28,088 bases of DNA, taken from positions 1-28,088 of the IMG/VR virus record IMGVR_UViG_3300044631_003061; one strand, 5' to 3'. Below the pieces are notes generated by a model that saw nothing but the letters and a program-made list of their open reading frames with translations, made no database searches and was not told the DNA's origin. The translations under genes and the position numbers were made by a program. Below are positions 22,415 to 28,088 of this stretch, piece after piece (the stretch's first letter is position 1; each line of letters starts with the position of its first letter). This stretch comes from a virus.

Positions 22415-22588
22415 TTAATCTGATTTGAGATCAAGTTCAGAAACACGACCCAGGACTTTTGCTTGACAGCCTGGGTTTAACTCCATCGCGATGTACCACG
22501 CATTTGTCGCTCCCTTTGCGGGATATGTTTTTTCCTCGCAATCTCCATTGGAGTTTGTGATCTCGACTGCGTAGTACTGATGAGTCAT
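22415..22588 (-). CDS. 57-aa coupled protein between RavA-like and ViaA-like genes
   Basis: A small frame runs from ATG 22588-22586, which overlaps the stop of the AAA+ gene (ATGA), to TAA at 22415-22417, 14 bases before the VWA gene start. The product has the pattern Y-Y-A-V-E-I-T-N-S-N-G, E-E-K-T-Y-P-A-K-G-A-T-N-A-W-Y and A-M-E-L-N-P-G-C, suggesting a compact beta-beta-alpha fold. Position and overlap strongly favour real translation. It might be an adaptor of the ATPase/VWA pair; no family is recognised. Confidence 0.6.
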   Translation of the reverse strand: MTHQYYAVEITNSNGDCEEKTYPAKGATNAWYIAMELNPGCQAKVLGRVSELDLKSD

Positions 22589-23775
22589 TTACTTATGTCG
22601 CTGATCGCTCGAGCCAGCGTGTCGCAATGGGTTTGAAGGGTTTGTTGAAGCTTAACTCCCTTTGCCCGCGTCGTGGCAGACATCCGGAGTTTCGAACCAT
22701 CCAGGATCTCGGAGACTTTGTCGCGAACTGTCGCCATATCCTTGGAGTACTTTCGGAGTAAAACTACGAATTCATTCAGCTCCGATAGTCCCCTAGCCTT
22801 GTTATATCGGTGGCTGTACGTTGTGTACTCGGACATAATTCCCGCTGCAGCTCTCTTGGCGTCGGAGAACACCTTGTCCGCTGTGGGAATCTCCTGCTCT
22901 AGAACTTCGCGGATGACTTCCTGATCTTCAATAGTCTGATACACAATGTGTACAAGGCTACTGTGCATGTGCTCAGGGTAGAGTTCGTCATCTCCTTGCA
23001 CAAGCGCCCACGCTTTTAGAAATTTGAGTATCTGCACACGCCGACGATCGCTGATCGTTATCGCGCGGCTGCTCAACATTTCCCATACGGAGTTGAACTT
23101 GTCTAGGAATTCTTCGGAAACTTTTATCGCAGCTGCTTCTTTCTGTAGTGCCTCGAGTTCATCGAGAGTCAGATGCTCGCCTACTTCAGGACGCTGTTCG
23201 ATTCCCAATCCCCATTCATCCAGCCGCCGTTTGGACGTGGGTTTTCGGAGTAAGTCAACAGTCGGTCTGAATAGGAATCTGTCTGCGAACGCTTGAAGTG
23301 ATTCTTCCTCTGGCCAGCTGTTTGTCGCTGCGATGATTGCCTGGATGGGTGTCTCTAAGTTTTCCTTCCCGTTGTTGAACGTCCGCTCGTTAAGGAGAGT
23401 TAGGAGTGAATTCAGGATCGCGGAGGAACCGCGAAACAGCTCATCCAAAAAACCAATGTGCGCTGTGGGCAGATACCCTTCGACGTCTCTGGTGTACTCA
23501 TCGTTTAGGAGTTTAGTCACTGCAACAGGACCGAACACTTCTGAAGGATCAGTCGTTGGTGTGAGCAGGTATCCGAAGTAATTAGCGTCGGTAATACCTC
23601 CACAGATGTTTCGAACAAGATCTGATTTACCTGTTCCGGGGACACCTAGAAGGAATGCGTTCTGTTTGCTCAGCAGTGAAGCTAGAAGACCATCGATAAT
23701 TTGCTCACGCTCAAGGCTGCTCGCGTTGAGCGCTCCTCTAAATTTCTGAAGCTTGAGAAAAAGTTGATCGTTCAT
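22585..23775 (-). CDS. RavA-like MoxR AAA+ ATPase
   Basis: A 396-aa ATPase. The AAA+ module carries Walker A G44-V-P-G-T-G-K-S51, Walker B F-L-D111-E112-L-F, sensor-1 N152 in A-A-T-N, and D-R-F (165-167). The RavA-type surroundings are very clear: L-L-T-P-T-T-D-P-S-E-V-F-G-P (70-83), G-Y-L-P-T-A-H-I-G-F-L-D-E (100-112) and I-L-N-S-L-L-T-L-L-N-E-R-T-F-N-N-G (120-136), each with a close RavA counterpart. The last 150 residues are helical, as in family members. MoxR AAA+ proteins work as hexamers that remodel protein targets with a VWA partner, here the ViaA-like protein. Start ATG 23775 overlaps the previous stop (ATGA). Confidence 0.9.
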   Translation of the reverse strand: MNDQLFLKLQKFRGALNASSLEREQIIDGLLASLLSKQNAFLLGVPGTGKSDLVRNICGGITDANYFGYLLTPTTDPSEVFGPVAVTKLLNDEYTRDVEGYLPTAHIGFLDELFRGSSAILNSLLTLLNERTFNNGKENLETPIQAIIAATNSWPEEESLQAFADRFLFRPTVDLLRKPTSKRRLDEWGLGIEQRPEVGEHLTLDELEALQKEAAAIKVSEEFLDKFNSVWEMLSSRAITISDRRRVQILKFLKAWALVQGDDELYPEHMHSSLVHIVYQTIEDQEVIREVLEQEIPTADKVFSDAKRAAAGIMSEYTTYSHRYNKARGLSELNEFVVLLRKYSKDMATVRDKVSEILDGSKLRMSATTRAKGVKLQQTLQTHCDTLARAISDISK

Positions 23776-24011
23776 CGTTTGTTGAGGTAGTTAGTTTGAA
23801 TGAGTGAGCTGTAACCCTTTGGGTGAGGGAAATCTACGTAAACGCTTCCCACCCAGCAATCTTCTTTGATCTTCGTGTCCATAGCGGCTAACCGTTTGGC
23901 TGCCACTGTGAAATCCACAAAAGTAATAGCGGCGTTCGGATCCTCTGTGTATTTCTCTATGTCACAGAGATAACCTTCGTCGGATTCGATCACGTGGAGA
24001 AGTCGTTTCAT
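23772..24011 (-). CDS. hypothetical small protein in RavA/ViaA-like operon
   Basis: A 79-aa protein whose start shares one base with the preceding stop (24011) and whose stop overlaps the AAA+ start by 4 bases, so it is coupled on both sides. It has a mixed alpha/beta pattern (V-I-E-S-D-E-G-Y-L-C-D-I, V-D-F-T-V-A-A-K-R-L-A-A-M) and a basic C-terminus. No family is recognised. Confidence 0.55.
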   Translation of the reverse strand: MKRLLHVIESDEGYLCDIEKYTEDPNAAITFVDFTVAAKRLAAMDTKIKEDCWVGSVYVDFPHPKGYSSLIQTNYLNKR

Positions 24012-25234
24012 TAAAAGTCAGCTTCCTCCGGAGCGTCTTCGATAACTTCGTTGGCTACAGGAGTCGCTGTTGACAGTTCAGCCAACAGTTCGTCCAGTTT
24101 CTCACCTGCTGCTCCAATGAGTTCTTTCCTCTGGTTAATGAGTTTCTTCAGCTGTTTTGATCTTTGTGCATAGACATCTAGTTCTACATTTGCATCTTTT
24201 ACTAATAAGTTCAAACTGTTGATGTTTTCAGCGTTGTTAATCCTGTCGCAAAGTGTTTTGTACTGAGATGAAAGGGCAAGCGACTGCTTCAGTTTATCTA
24301 AGCCTTTGGATTCGTCCCGCGTGGAACAGATTGATTCCAGCTCTGCGCGAATCTCCTCCTGAACTCGATAAAAATCTTCGGTTCCCTTCTGCCGTACTGC
24401 TCTATCTTCTGCCTGCAGATTGTGTCCTGATTGGAGCAGTTCGTCAGCTAATTTTGTGAGGTTATCAAATCCTGGTACAGAGTCGCTGATCAGTTTCAGT
24501 TTCTCTGCGGTTAGTTGCCACGAGCCCCGCTTACGAGTGCCCCCTGTTTGCTGTTTGCCGATCTTTGTGACCCCGCGAACATCGAGGTCGTCAAGCAGCT
24601 CGGCACTTATCTGCAGTGCACGATCCGCTGCGCTGTTTCTTGCAGCTTCGAGCACCTGCTGAGTATTGATTTGGTTTTCGTAAGCCATTAGCGATTCCAA
24701 ATCGCCATCAATTGGTTTGTTTACTGTGACGAGAGAGACCGGCAGAGGCCCCAACACAGATACACGAATCGGTGCTTTGTATTCTTCACACGTTGGAAAC
24801 AGACGCAAATACGCTTCATGAGCCAACTTGAACTCATCGTTACTTCCGAAGAGCGGACGTAAGATGCCGTGTGCAGTTTCCGACCAGGCATCGAACTCGT
24901 CTTTCCACAGATCTTTGAGTTTGTCGTTAGCAGCATCCGCCGCTTTTCGAATCTCTTTAATCAGATCGTTAGCGCACTGAAAATAGTTAGAAGTGACAAA
25001 GTGAGAATCGCCGTAATGAATGCAATAGCTGTCATACAGTTCACGCTGCATGACACGAAGTGAATCCAATTCTCCTTTGAGAGAATTCGAGAGATTGGGG
25101 CGAAGGCTGACGGTGTTGTTCTTTTCAAGAGTTTCGATAACCGATGGCGGAAGTTTTAGGTCATCAAATTTGATTTGAACAGACTGCCTTACGTCTGCTG
25201 AGATTGAGCAAGCCAGGAGATAGTGGGTTGTCAT
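24011..25234 (-). CDS. helical coiled-coil protein of the RavA/ViaA-like operon
   Basis: A 407-aa, mostly alpha-helical, charged protein. Long heptad-like stretches run from about residue 180 to 395 (E-N-Q-I-N-T-Q-Q-V-L-E-A-A-R, Q-L-T-A-E-K-L-K-L, K-Q-L-K-K-L-I-N-Q-R-K-E-L). A central G-P-L-P-V-S-L-V-T-V block near residue 163 breaks the helices. It ends in an acidic tail (E-D-A-P-E-E-A-D-F). Helical DUF3150-type proteins occur beside MoxR/VWA pairs in some phages, and this could be one, but I cannot verify that. It is the first gene after the structured non-coding stretch and is coupled to the 79-aa gene. The start follows A-A-C-T-A-A-C. Confidence 0.6.
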   Translation of the reverse strand: MTTHYLLACSISADVRQSVQIKFDDLKLPPSVIETLEKNNTVSLRPNLSNSLKGELDSLRVMQRELYDSYCIHYGDSHFVTSNYFQCANDLIKEIRKAADAANDKLKDLWKDEFDAWSETAHGILRPLFGSNDEFKLAHEAYLRLFPTCEEYKAPIRVSVLGPLPVSLVTVNKPIDGDLESLMAYENQINTQQVLEAARNSAADRALQISAELLDDLDVRGVTKIGKQQTGGTRKRGSWQLTAEKLKLISDSVPGFDNLTKLADELLQSGHNLQAEDRAVRQKGTEDFYRVQEEIRAELESICSTRDESKGLDKLKQSLALSSQYKTLCDRINNAENINSLNLLVKDANVELDVYAQRSKQLKKLINQRKELIGAAGEKLDELLAELSTATPVANEVIEDAPEEADF

Positions 25235-25384
25235 TTGTGTTAGTTAAAGTTCAATTACTGAGTGAGGAAAGTGCAGAACCCCTCAGGAACAGATGCCGAG
25301 GGGCCCACGGGGAAGACCTTAGCGCAGGTTTCGAAGGGAAACCAGACAGTTCACAGAATCTTATGATTCTGTCAGTAGCGCACG
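25235..25384 (-). promoter_or_regulatory. structured non-coding leader with three hairpins
   Basis: This 150-base gap separates two minus-strand genes and has no credible frame. Read in transcription order it holds a 7-bp perfect hairpin (25374-25380 with 25383-25389, starting inside the previous stop), an 8-bp perfect hairpin (25353-25360 with 25365-25372) and a 6-8 bp GC-rich hairpin (25279-25284 with 25298-25303). None is followed by a T-run, so simple termination is unlikely. It could be an attenuator, a processing site or an RNA regulator ahead of the RavA/ViaA-like operon. I could not match it to a known riboswitch class. Confidence 0.55.
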
Positions 25385-25810
25385 CTACTTACGCAGTCTT
25401 GTGAATGCCAGGACGATCTTCTCAGTAGTCTCGTCGCACTCTCCGGTTATTACCATTTGCTTGGCTGTGTGCTTTAGCTGCATCTTGGCCAGTTTCAATT
25501 CAGTTTCAAGCTTTTCTACTTTCTCGGTCAGCTTCCGAAGTTTGTCGTGCGCCGTGGGAACTCGAGTGATGCGGATGACGATGTTTGTATTGTGCTGAGG
25601 GAACTTGAATTGACTCTCCTCTCCGGAGAATACCGATAGATCGAACCCCTGACGTTCTGCGAGTGTGATGTCTTTGAGCAGATTGAGTTTGGCTGCTTCG
25701 TATGGAACTCCGAATGCGCTATCCAACTGCTGCAGCGCAGTGTCGCATTCGTCATAAGCTTCGGCCGCCAAAGCACCCAGCTCTACCAGCTCCGTTGTTT
25801 TGATGTTCAT
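25385..25810 (-). CDS. hypothetical coiled-coil protein
   Basis: The frame is open to 25879, but that extension runs to within about 24 bases of the tRNA-like element; ATG 25810 (M-N-I-K-T-T-E-L-V-E-L-G) gives 141 aa and is preferred. The N-terminal half is helical (A-L-A-A-E-A-Y-D-E-C-D-T-A-L-Q-Q-L). A beta segment with N-I-V-I-R-I-T-R-V follows in the middle, and residues 90-125 form a Lys/Glu coiled coil (L-R-K-L-T-E-K-V-E-K-L-E-T-E-L-K-L-A-K). No family is recognised. It lies directly upstream of the structured leader. Confidence 0.55.
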   Translation of the reverse strand: MNIKTTELVELGALAAEAYDECDTALQQLDSAFGVPYEAAKLNLLKDITLAERQGFDLSVFSGEESQFKFPQHNTNIVIRITRVPTAHDKLRKLTEKVEKLETELKLAKMQLKHTAKQMVITGECDETTEKIVLAFTRLRK

Positions 25811-25902
25811 GAGAAGGTCTGATGTGATGTAGGCGCCACGTTTGGATCGGTCGGTGCCACCGAGTGCAATATAGCACATGTAAAGGTCTAGACCTCACTG
25901 AG

Positions 25903-25975
25903 CCCTCGCCGGGAGAATCGAACTCCGCACATGCTCCGCAAATCTCAGGACGCGGAGCAGCCACCAGACGCGAGG
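25903..25975 (-). ncRNA. tRNA-like element (degenerate tRNA)
   Basis: A minus-strand segment of exactly 73 bases has a consensus T-loop (G-T-T-C-G-A-T-T, with T-T-C at positions 54-56), a T-stem with one mismatch (C-G-G-A-G / C-T-C-C-C), and 5' and 3' ends that pair 6 of 7 (C-C-T-C-G-C-G / G-G-C-G-A-G-G). The middle does not fold as D and anticodon arms: it prefers an 8-bp hairpin with a 12-base loop, and no anticodon can be read with confidence. CCA is not encoded. It may be a decayed tRNA or a tRNA-like RNA. Confidence 0.4.
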
Positions 25976-26007
25976 CTGCGCTCCTTTACCAGCCTATTCG
26001 TGTTTAG

Positions 26008-26184
26008 TTACCTTTTCTGGTAAACCGCAACACTGTTTGGGTTTACGATGTTGTTATCTGACATAAAACGATACTTCGCATCTAAGCTGCTTTGCGCCGT
26101 CACGCTGCCGCTGAATTTCCACTCACCTTTGAAAGCCTTCGAAAAAACATCGAACTGCTGGAGCTTTTGTTGCGCTCGCGACAT
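26008..26184 (-). CDS. hypothetical 58-aa protein
   Basis: A frame runs from ATG 26184-26182 to TAA at 26008-26010. The product starts M-S-R-A-Q-Q-K-L-Q-Q-F, contains F-K-G-E-W-K-F-S-G-S and A-K-Y-R-F-M-S-D-N-N, and is basic. A G-A-G-A-A-G-G purine run abuts the ATG. A competing 60-aa plus-strand frame at 26092-26274 is less convincing. Position downstream of a terminator suggests its own promoter in the AT-rich stretch 26275-26370. No family is recognised. Confidence 0.5.
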   Translation of the reverse strand: MSRAQQKLQQFDVFSKAFKGEWKFSGSVTAQSSLDAKYRFMSDNNIVNPNSVAVYQKR

Positions 26185-26274
26185 CCTTCTCGCCGTGGCT
26201 TGTTCAAGATGAACTATAGCGGTTTAGCTGATTGCTTTTACATTGTTTCAGGTTGTTGGTTGATCACCATTTGA

Positions 26275-26370
26275 TTCTTGCGTTTAACGCGATAGTTTGG
26301 TAAATCCGTCTTTTATAAAAAATTTCTATTTAAATTACTTACTTAACGTAATTTGCTCTCTCCTATCATC
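26275..26370. promoter_or_regulatory. AT-rich intergenic region, likely promoter for the leftward unit
   Basis: This is one of the most AT-rich stretches in the window. It contains T-T-T-A-T-A-A-A-A on the minus strand as a -10-like sequence and lies immediately downstream of a terminator and upstream of the 58-aa gene, tRNA-like element and operon. No convincing -35 box is paired with it, so an exact promoter is not assigned. Confidence 0.35.
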
Positions 26371-26393
26371 AAAAAACCCCGAGAGTTTCGGGG
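26371..26393 (-). terminator. rho-independent terminator after the L,D-transpeptidase-like gene
   Basis: A 7-bp stem (C-C-C-C-G-A plus one G-T pair, 26377-26393) with a 3-base loop is followed, on the minus strand, by six T residues. It lies 11 bases past the stop of the minus-strand gene ending at 26404. Confidence 0.88.
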
Positions 26394-26403
26394 CTTGTCG
26401 ACT

Positions 26404-27153
26404 TCAGCTTTCTACAACTAAATTCTGAATATTGTAGTGTTTAATCCAAGTTACTAACTTCATAGTGTCTTCGGCCGATTGTAAACCGATACAGCCGCTT
26501 GTACCTGATTCGCCGTTGCGTTTACCCCAGCTCGGATCCTGATGGAATCCCAGAGCGGATCGCCCCGTGGCGAACAAAGGTGTGATCGGAATCCAGAAAC
26601 CTCTACCTAACTCGGGATCGTCAAACGGGCCCGCTTCAATTCCCATTCGGTCAATTCGATAAGTTCCTTTGGGTAGGGGCGCTTTGGTTCCGCTTTGGTT
26701 TCTGTTTGCGGTTTGTCGGTACGCTCTTCCTGTGACACTGGGCAACGTCTCTAATGGGATTTTCTCAGTACTCATCAAGGTTAGTTCCCAGATGGGATCC
26801 TTCGTGTCTTTAATTGTTTTATCTGATTTCTTGAGCACCAGATACGCTGCCGCTTCCCTTCCTGCGGGTCGCGGAATCGCACCAGGTTTGATCTGAATCG
26901 TTGGACGCATTGAGCCTGGTTCCATTGCGGAACCTGGTGTTGGGGTTGCATCCAGCGGCAGCATCCCATCCGGCAATTCCTTAGTTACATCTCCTGGACC
27001 TTGCTCCAATGGAGATACCTGAGCATACATCATCTCGCGCAAATGATCTTGCTGCGCGTTGTGATGCGCTATGAGTTTGGCGCCTTGGTTAACAAGCAAA
27101 CAGGTAGCGATTCCGGCAGTGGTTCCGAGTAAAGCAAACATTGTTAGTTTCAT
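26404..27153 (-). CDS. membrane-anchored L,D-transpeptidase-like protein
   Basis: A 249-aa protein with an N-terminal hydrophobic helix (residues 4-22, M-F-A-L-L-G-T-T-A-G-I-A-T-C-L-L-V) that acts as signal or anchor, a Pro/Gly-rich linker to residue 98, and a C-terminal YkuD-type domain. The active-site stretch has His204 in G-F-H-Q and Cys221 in S-G-T-S-G-C-I-G-L, 17 residues apart, matching the H...(S/T)xGC pattern. Preceding blocks P-L-P-K-G-T-Y-R-I (159-167) and A-L-G-F-H agree. L,D-transpeptidases make 3-3 cross-links or attach proteins to peptidoglycan. In a phage it could strengthen or remodel the wall, for example to delay lysis or block superinfection; that is inference. Confidence 0.8.
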   Translation of the reverse strand: MKLTMFALLGTTAGIATCLLVNQGAKLIAHHNAQQDHLREMMYAQVSPLEQGPGDVTKELPDGMLPLDATPTPGSAMEPGSMRPTIQIKPGAIPRPAGREAAAYLVLKKSDKTIKDTKDPIWELTLMSTEKIPLETLPSVTGRAYRQTANRNQSGTKAPLPKGTYRIDRMGIEAGPFDDPELGRGFWIPITPLFATGRSALGFHQDPSWGKRNGESGTSGCIGLQSAEDTMKLVTWIKHYNIQNLVVES

Positions 27154-27575
27154 TAGAGATTTCCGGGGCCAACTGAGGGCGGAGGCGGAGGCGGAACATA
27201 CGCAGGAGCGTCAAAGTTTCCCGGCCCTGTCGAAACTCTCGGCGGCGTGGGAGGAGCCACAGGGGGAGAGGGTTCCGAGACGGGTCGTTGTTCGGAATCA
27301 GCTGGAAGCTCTGCAGGCGGAGAGTCTTCCTTTGTGTCCGTCGGTTCTTTTTTAGTGTCGTCCTTAGGCTGAGTCTCTTGAGACTTGCCCATCTTCGCCT
27401 CCCAGTCGGCTTTCGCTTTCTCTTCTGGGGAGGGTTCCAGCTTCCCCGGAGGATCTGGCGTTCGCCCTGGCATTAAAGCACTTACCGCAGAGCTAACTAA
27501 GGTAACTACCACCGAGCCGACAACAAATGCAGCAAAGCCAGCAACAATGATGCCCAGTTTCTTTGTCGTATTCAT
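27153..27575 (-). CDS. proline-rich membrane-anchored protein
   Basis: A 140-aa protein with a hydrophobic N-terminal helix (residues 8-32, G-I-I-V-A-G-F-A-A-F-V-V-G-S-V-V-V), then an acidic/basic, Pro-rich tail with P-P-P-P-P-P near the end and two copies of G-P-G-N. It shares one base with the L,D-transpeptidase start and overlaps the SH3 gene's stop by 4 bases. The layout fits a cell-envelope tether with an extended periplasmic arm. No family is recognised. Confidence 0.6.
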   Translation of the reverse strand: MNTTKKLGIIVAGFAAFVVGSVVVTLVSSAVSALMPGRTPDPPGKLEPSPEEKAKADWEAKMGKSQETQPKDDTKKEPTDTKEDSPPAELPADSEQRPVSEPSPPVAPPTPPRVSTGPGNFDAPAYVPPPPPPSVGPGNL

Positions 27576-27844
27576 CGGCAGAGATAGTCAGAACGTTGCC
27601 AACCTACGAGTCCGTTGTACTCTACGTTATACCAGCGCATACCATCACCTCCCCACACCCAGGAGAGGATCCGAACGTATGCGTTGCTAGGGATAGATGC
27701 GATTACGTAGTTGTTTCGGCTAGGACCGTTGCGCAGATTGACGGATGAATTAGGGTCGCGTGTGCATGTGATTGCATGCGACTGTGCATTAACGGGAGCC
27801 GCTGTGGAAGCTAATAGCAGACAAAGGGCGAGTAATTTCCGCAT
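27572..27844 (-). CDS. secreted SH3-domain protein
   Basis: A 90-aa protein with a clear signal peptide: basic start M-R-K, hydrophobic core L-L-A-L-C-L-L-L-A, and a likely cut after V-N-A at about residue 20. The mature part is one bacterial SH3 domain: S-V-N-L-R-N-G-P-S at 34-42, I-A-S-I-P-S-N-A-Y-V at 48-57, W-Y-N-V-E-Y-N-G-L-V-G-W and a Cys near the end. Such domains bind cell-wall peptides. It is coupled to the proline-rich gene (4-base overlap). Start ATG 27844 follows A-A-C-T-A-A. Confidence 0.78.
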   Translation of the reverse strand: MRKLLALCLLLASTAAPVNAQSHAITCTRDPNSSVNLRNGPSRNNYVIASIPSNAYVRILSWVWGGDGMRWYNVEYNGLVGWQRSDYLCR

Positions 27845-27869
27845 GGTTTAGTTAAAACGTCAGGCTAAG

Positions 27870-28052
27870 TTAGTCGGTTTCGTCTGGGAAGACGAAGTTT
27901 TCGTGTAGGTCACCCATAATGCAGTTGGTGACACTTTGGATGAGCTCTTCTCGGGTTGGAGAGTCGTTGTACTTGTAAGCTCGGTTTACTCCGCGTGTTG
28001 CACCGCTCTCGATGCTGTCTTCAAACAGTTTGTAGAACCTGGGTTTGAGCAT
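27870..28052 (-). CDS. hypothetical 60-aa protein
   Basis: A 60-aa protein from ATG 28052 with N-terminal basic, C-terminal acidic composition (V-F-P-D-E-T-D end) and a helix E-E-L-I-Q-S-V-T-N-C-I-M. The frame stays open to the window edge, so a longer product cannot be excluded. Spacing of 25 bases to the SH3 gene suggests one transcript. No family is recognised. Confidence 0.5.
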   Translation of the reverse strand: MLKPRFYKLFEDSIESGATRGVNRAYKYNDSPTREELIQSVTNCIMGDLHENFVFPDETD

Positions 28053-28060
28053 CGGTTTGT

Positions 28061-28088
28061 TTAGTGAAGGTGTCTTGCGGGCTTGGCT
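28061..28088 (-). CDS. possible 3' end of an upstream gene
   Basis: Read on the minus strand, a frame of nine codons from the window edge ends at TAA 28063-28061, eight bases before the next ATG. The spacing fits the compact layout, but nine codons are too few to be sure. Confidence 0.2.

Noticed and set aside
20850-23775. CobS/CobT-type cobaltochelatase subunits
   Set aside because: An AAA+ and VWA pair in a cyanophage-like genome first suggests CobS/CobT, but the sequence around the motifs follows RavA and ViaA more closely.
25235-25384. Glutamine-type (glnA) riboswitch
   Set aside because: Considered because this class occurs in cyanobacteria and their phages, but I could not find its conserved core in the sequence.
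26092-26274. 60-aa plus-strand frame
   Set aside because: It overlaps the better-supported 58-aa minus-strand gene, has no recognisable feature, and lies opposite to the surrounding transcription.
1-28088. CRISPR array, insertion sequence or integrase
   Set aside because: No regularly spaced direct repeats with unique spacers, no terminal inverted repeats with transposase, and no tyrosine or serine integrase motif were found; the only tandem repeat is the coding FEMPx run.

Overview
The window looks like a piece of a double-stranded DNA phage genome, most likely a cyanophage. It has no host-type housekeeping genes, its genes are tightly packed with many 1-4 base start/stop overlaps, and it carries phage replication, structural and lysis modules. 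The cyanophage assignment is an inference. It rests on the mix of an AdoMet decarboxylase (speH), a flavin-dependent thymidylate synthase (thyX), an NblA-like small protein, a lysozyme linked to a cyanobacterial-type cell-wall domain, and a family A DNA polymerase. No integrase, terminase, portal, capsid or RNA polymerase gene was recognised, so lifestyle and morphotype cannot be fixed from this window.

Region 1 (about 1-8.5 kb) is mainly plus strand. It begins with three tandem paralogues of a Gly/Ser-rich, probably tail-fibre or virion-surface protein, the first cut by the window edge. A minus-strand exostosin-like glycosyltransferase lies convergent to them and divergent from speH. An HNH nuclease follows, then three small minus-strand membrane or coiled-coil genes that resemble a lysis cassette. 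The plus strand then carries a 145-aa protein, a three-part endolysin (GH24 lysozyme, SH3-like linker domain, C39-like cysteine peptidase), several small translationally coupled genes including a second HNH nuclease, thyX, and a low-complexity protein that ends at a hairpin.

Region 2 (about 8.6-19.3 kb) is almost entirely minus strand and is the replication and nucleotide-handling block. Read in transcription order it holds a family A DNA polymerase with 3'-5' exonuclease, a 167-aa unknown, a protein with FEMPx repeats, an HNH nuclease with a C-terminal helix-turn-helix, an SSB-like protein, a 271-aa unknown ending at a strong terminator, a methyltransferase-like protein that appears to have lost its SAM-binding and catalytic motifs, an acidic-tailed small protein, a PD-(D/E)XK nuclease, a primase-helicase with D5-type SF3 helicase, and a membrane/coiled-coil protein. 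The only plus-strand gene inside this block is the NblA-like gene at 13.8 kb.

Region 3 (about 19.3-25.9 kb) is one minus-strand operon around a RavA-like MoxR AAA+ ATPase and a ViaA-like VWA protein. A 407-aa helical protein and very small coupled genes sit beside and between them, and the operon ends in a terminator at 19.3 kb. A structured non-coding stretch precedes the 407-aa gene. I consider this module the most interesting system in the window.

Region 4 (about 25.9-28.1 kb) holds a degenerate tRNA-like element, a 58-aa small gene, a terminator, and a cell-envelope cassette: a membrane-anchored L,D-transpeptidase-like protein, a proline-rich membrane protein and a secreted SH3-domain protein. 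A small gene and possibly the end of another follow at the window edge.
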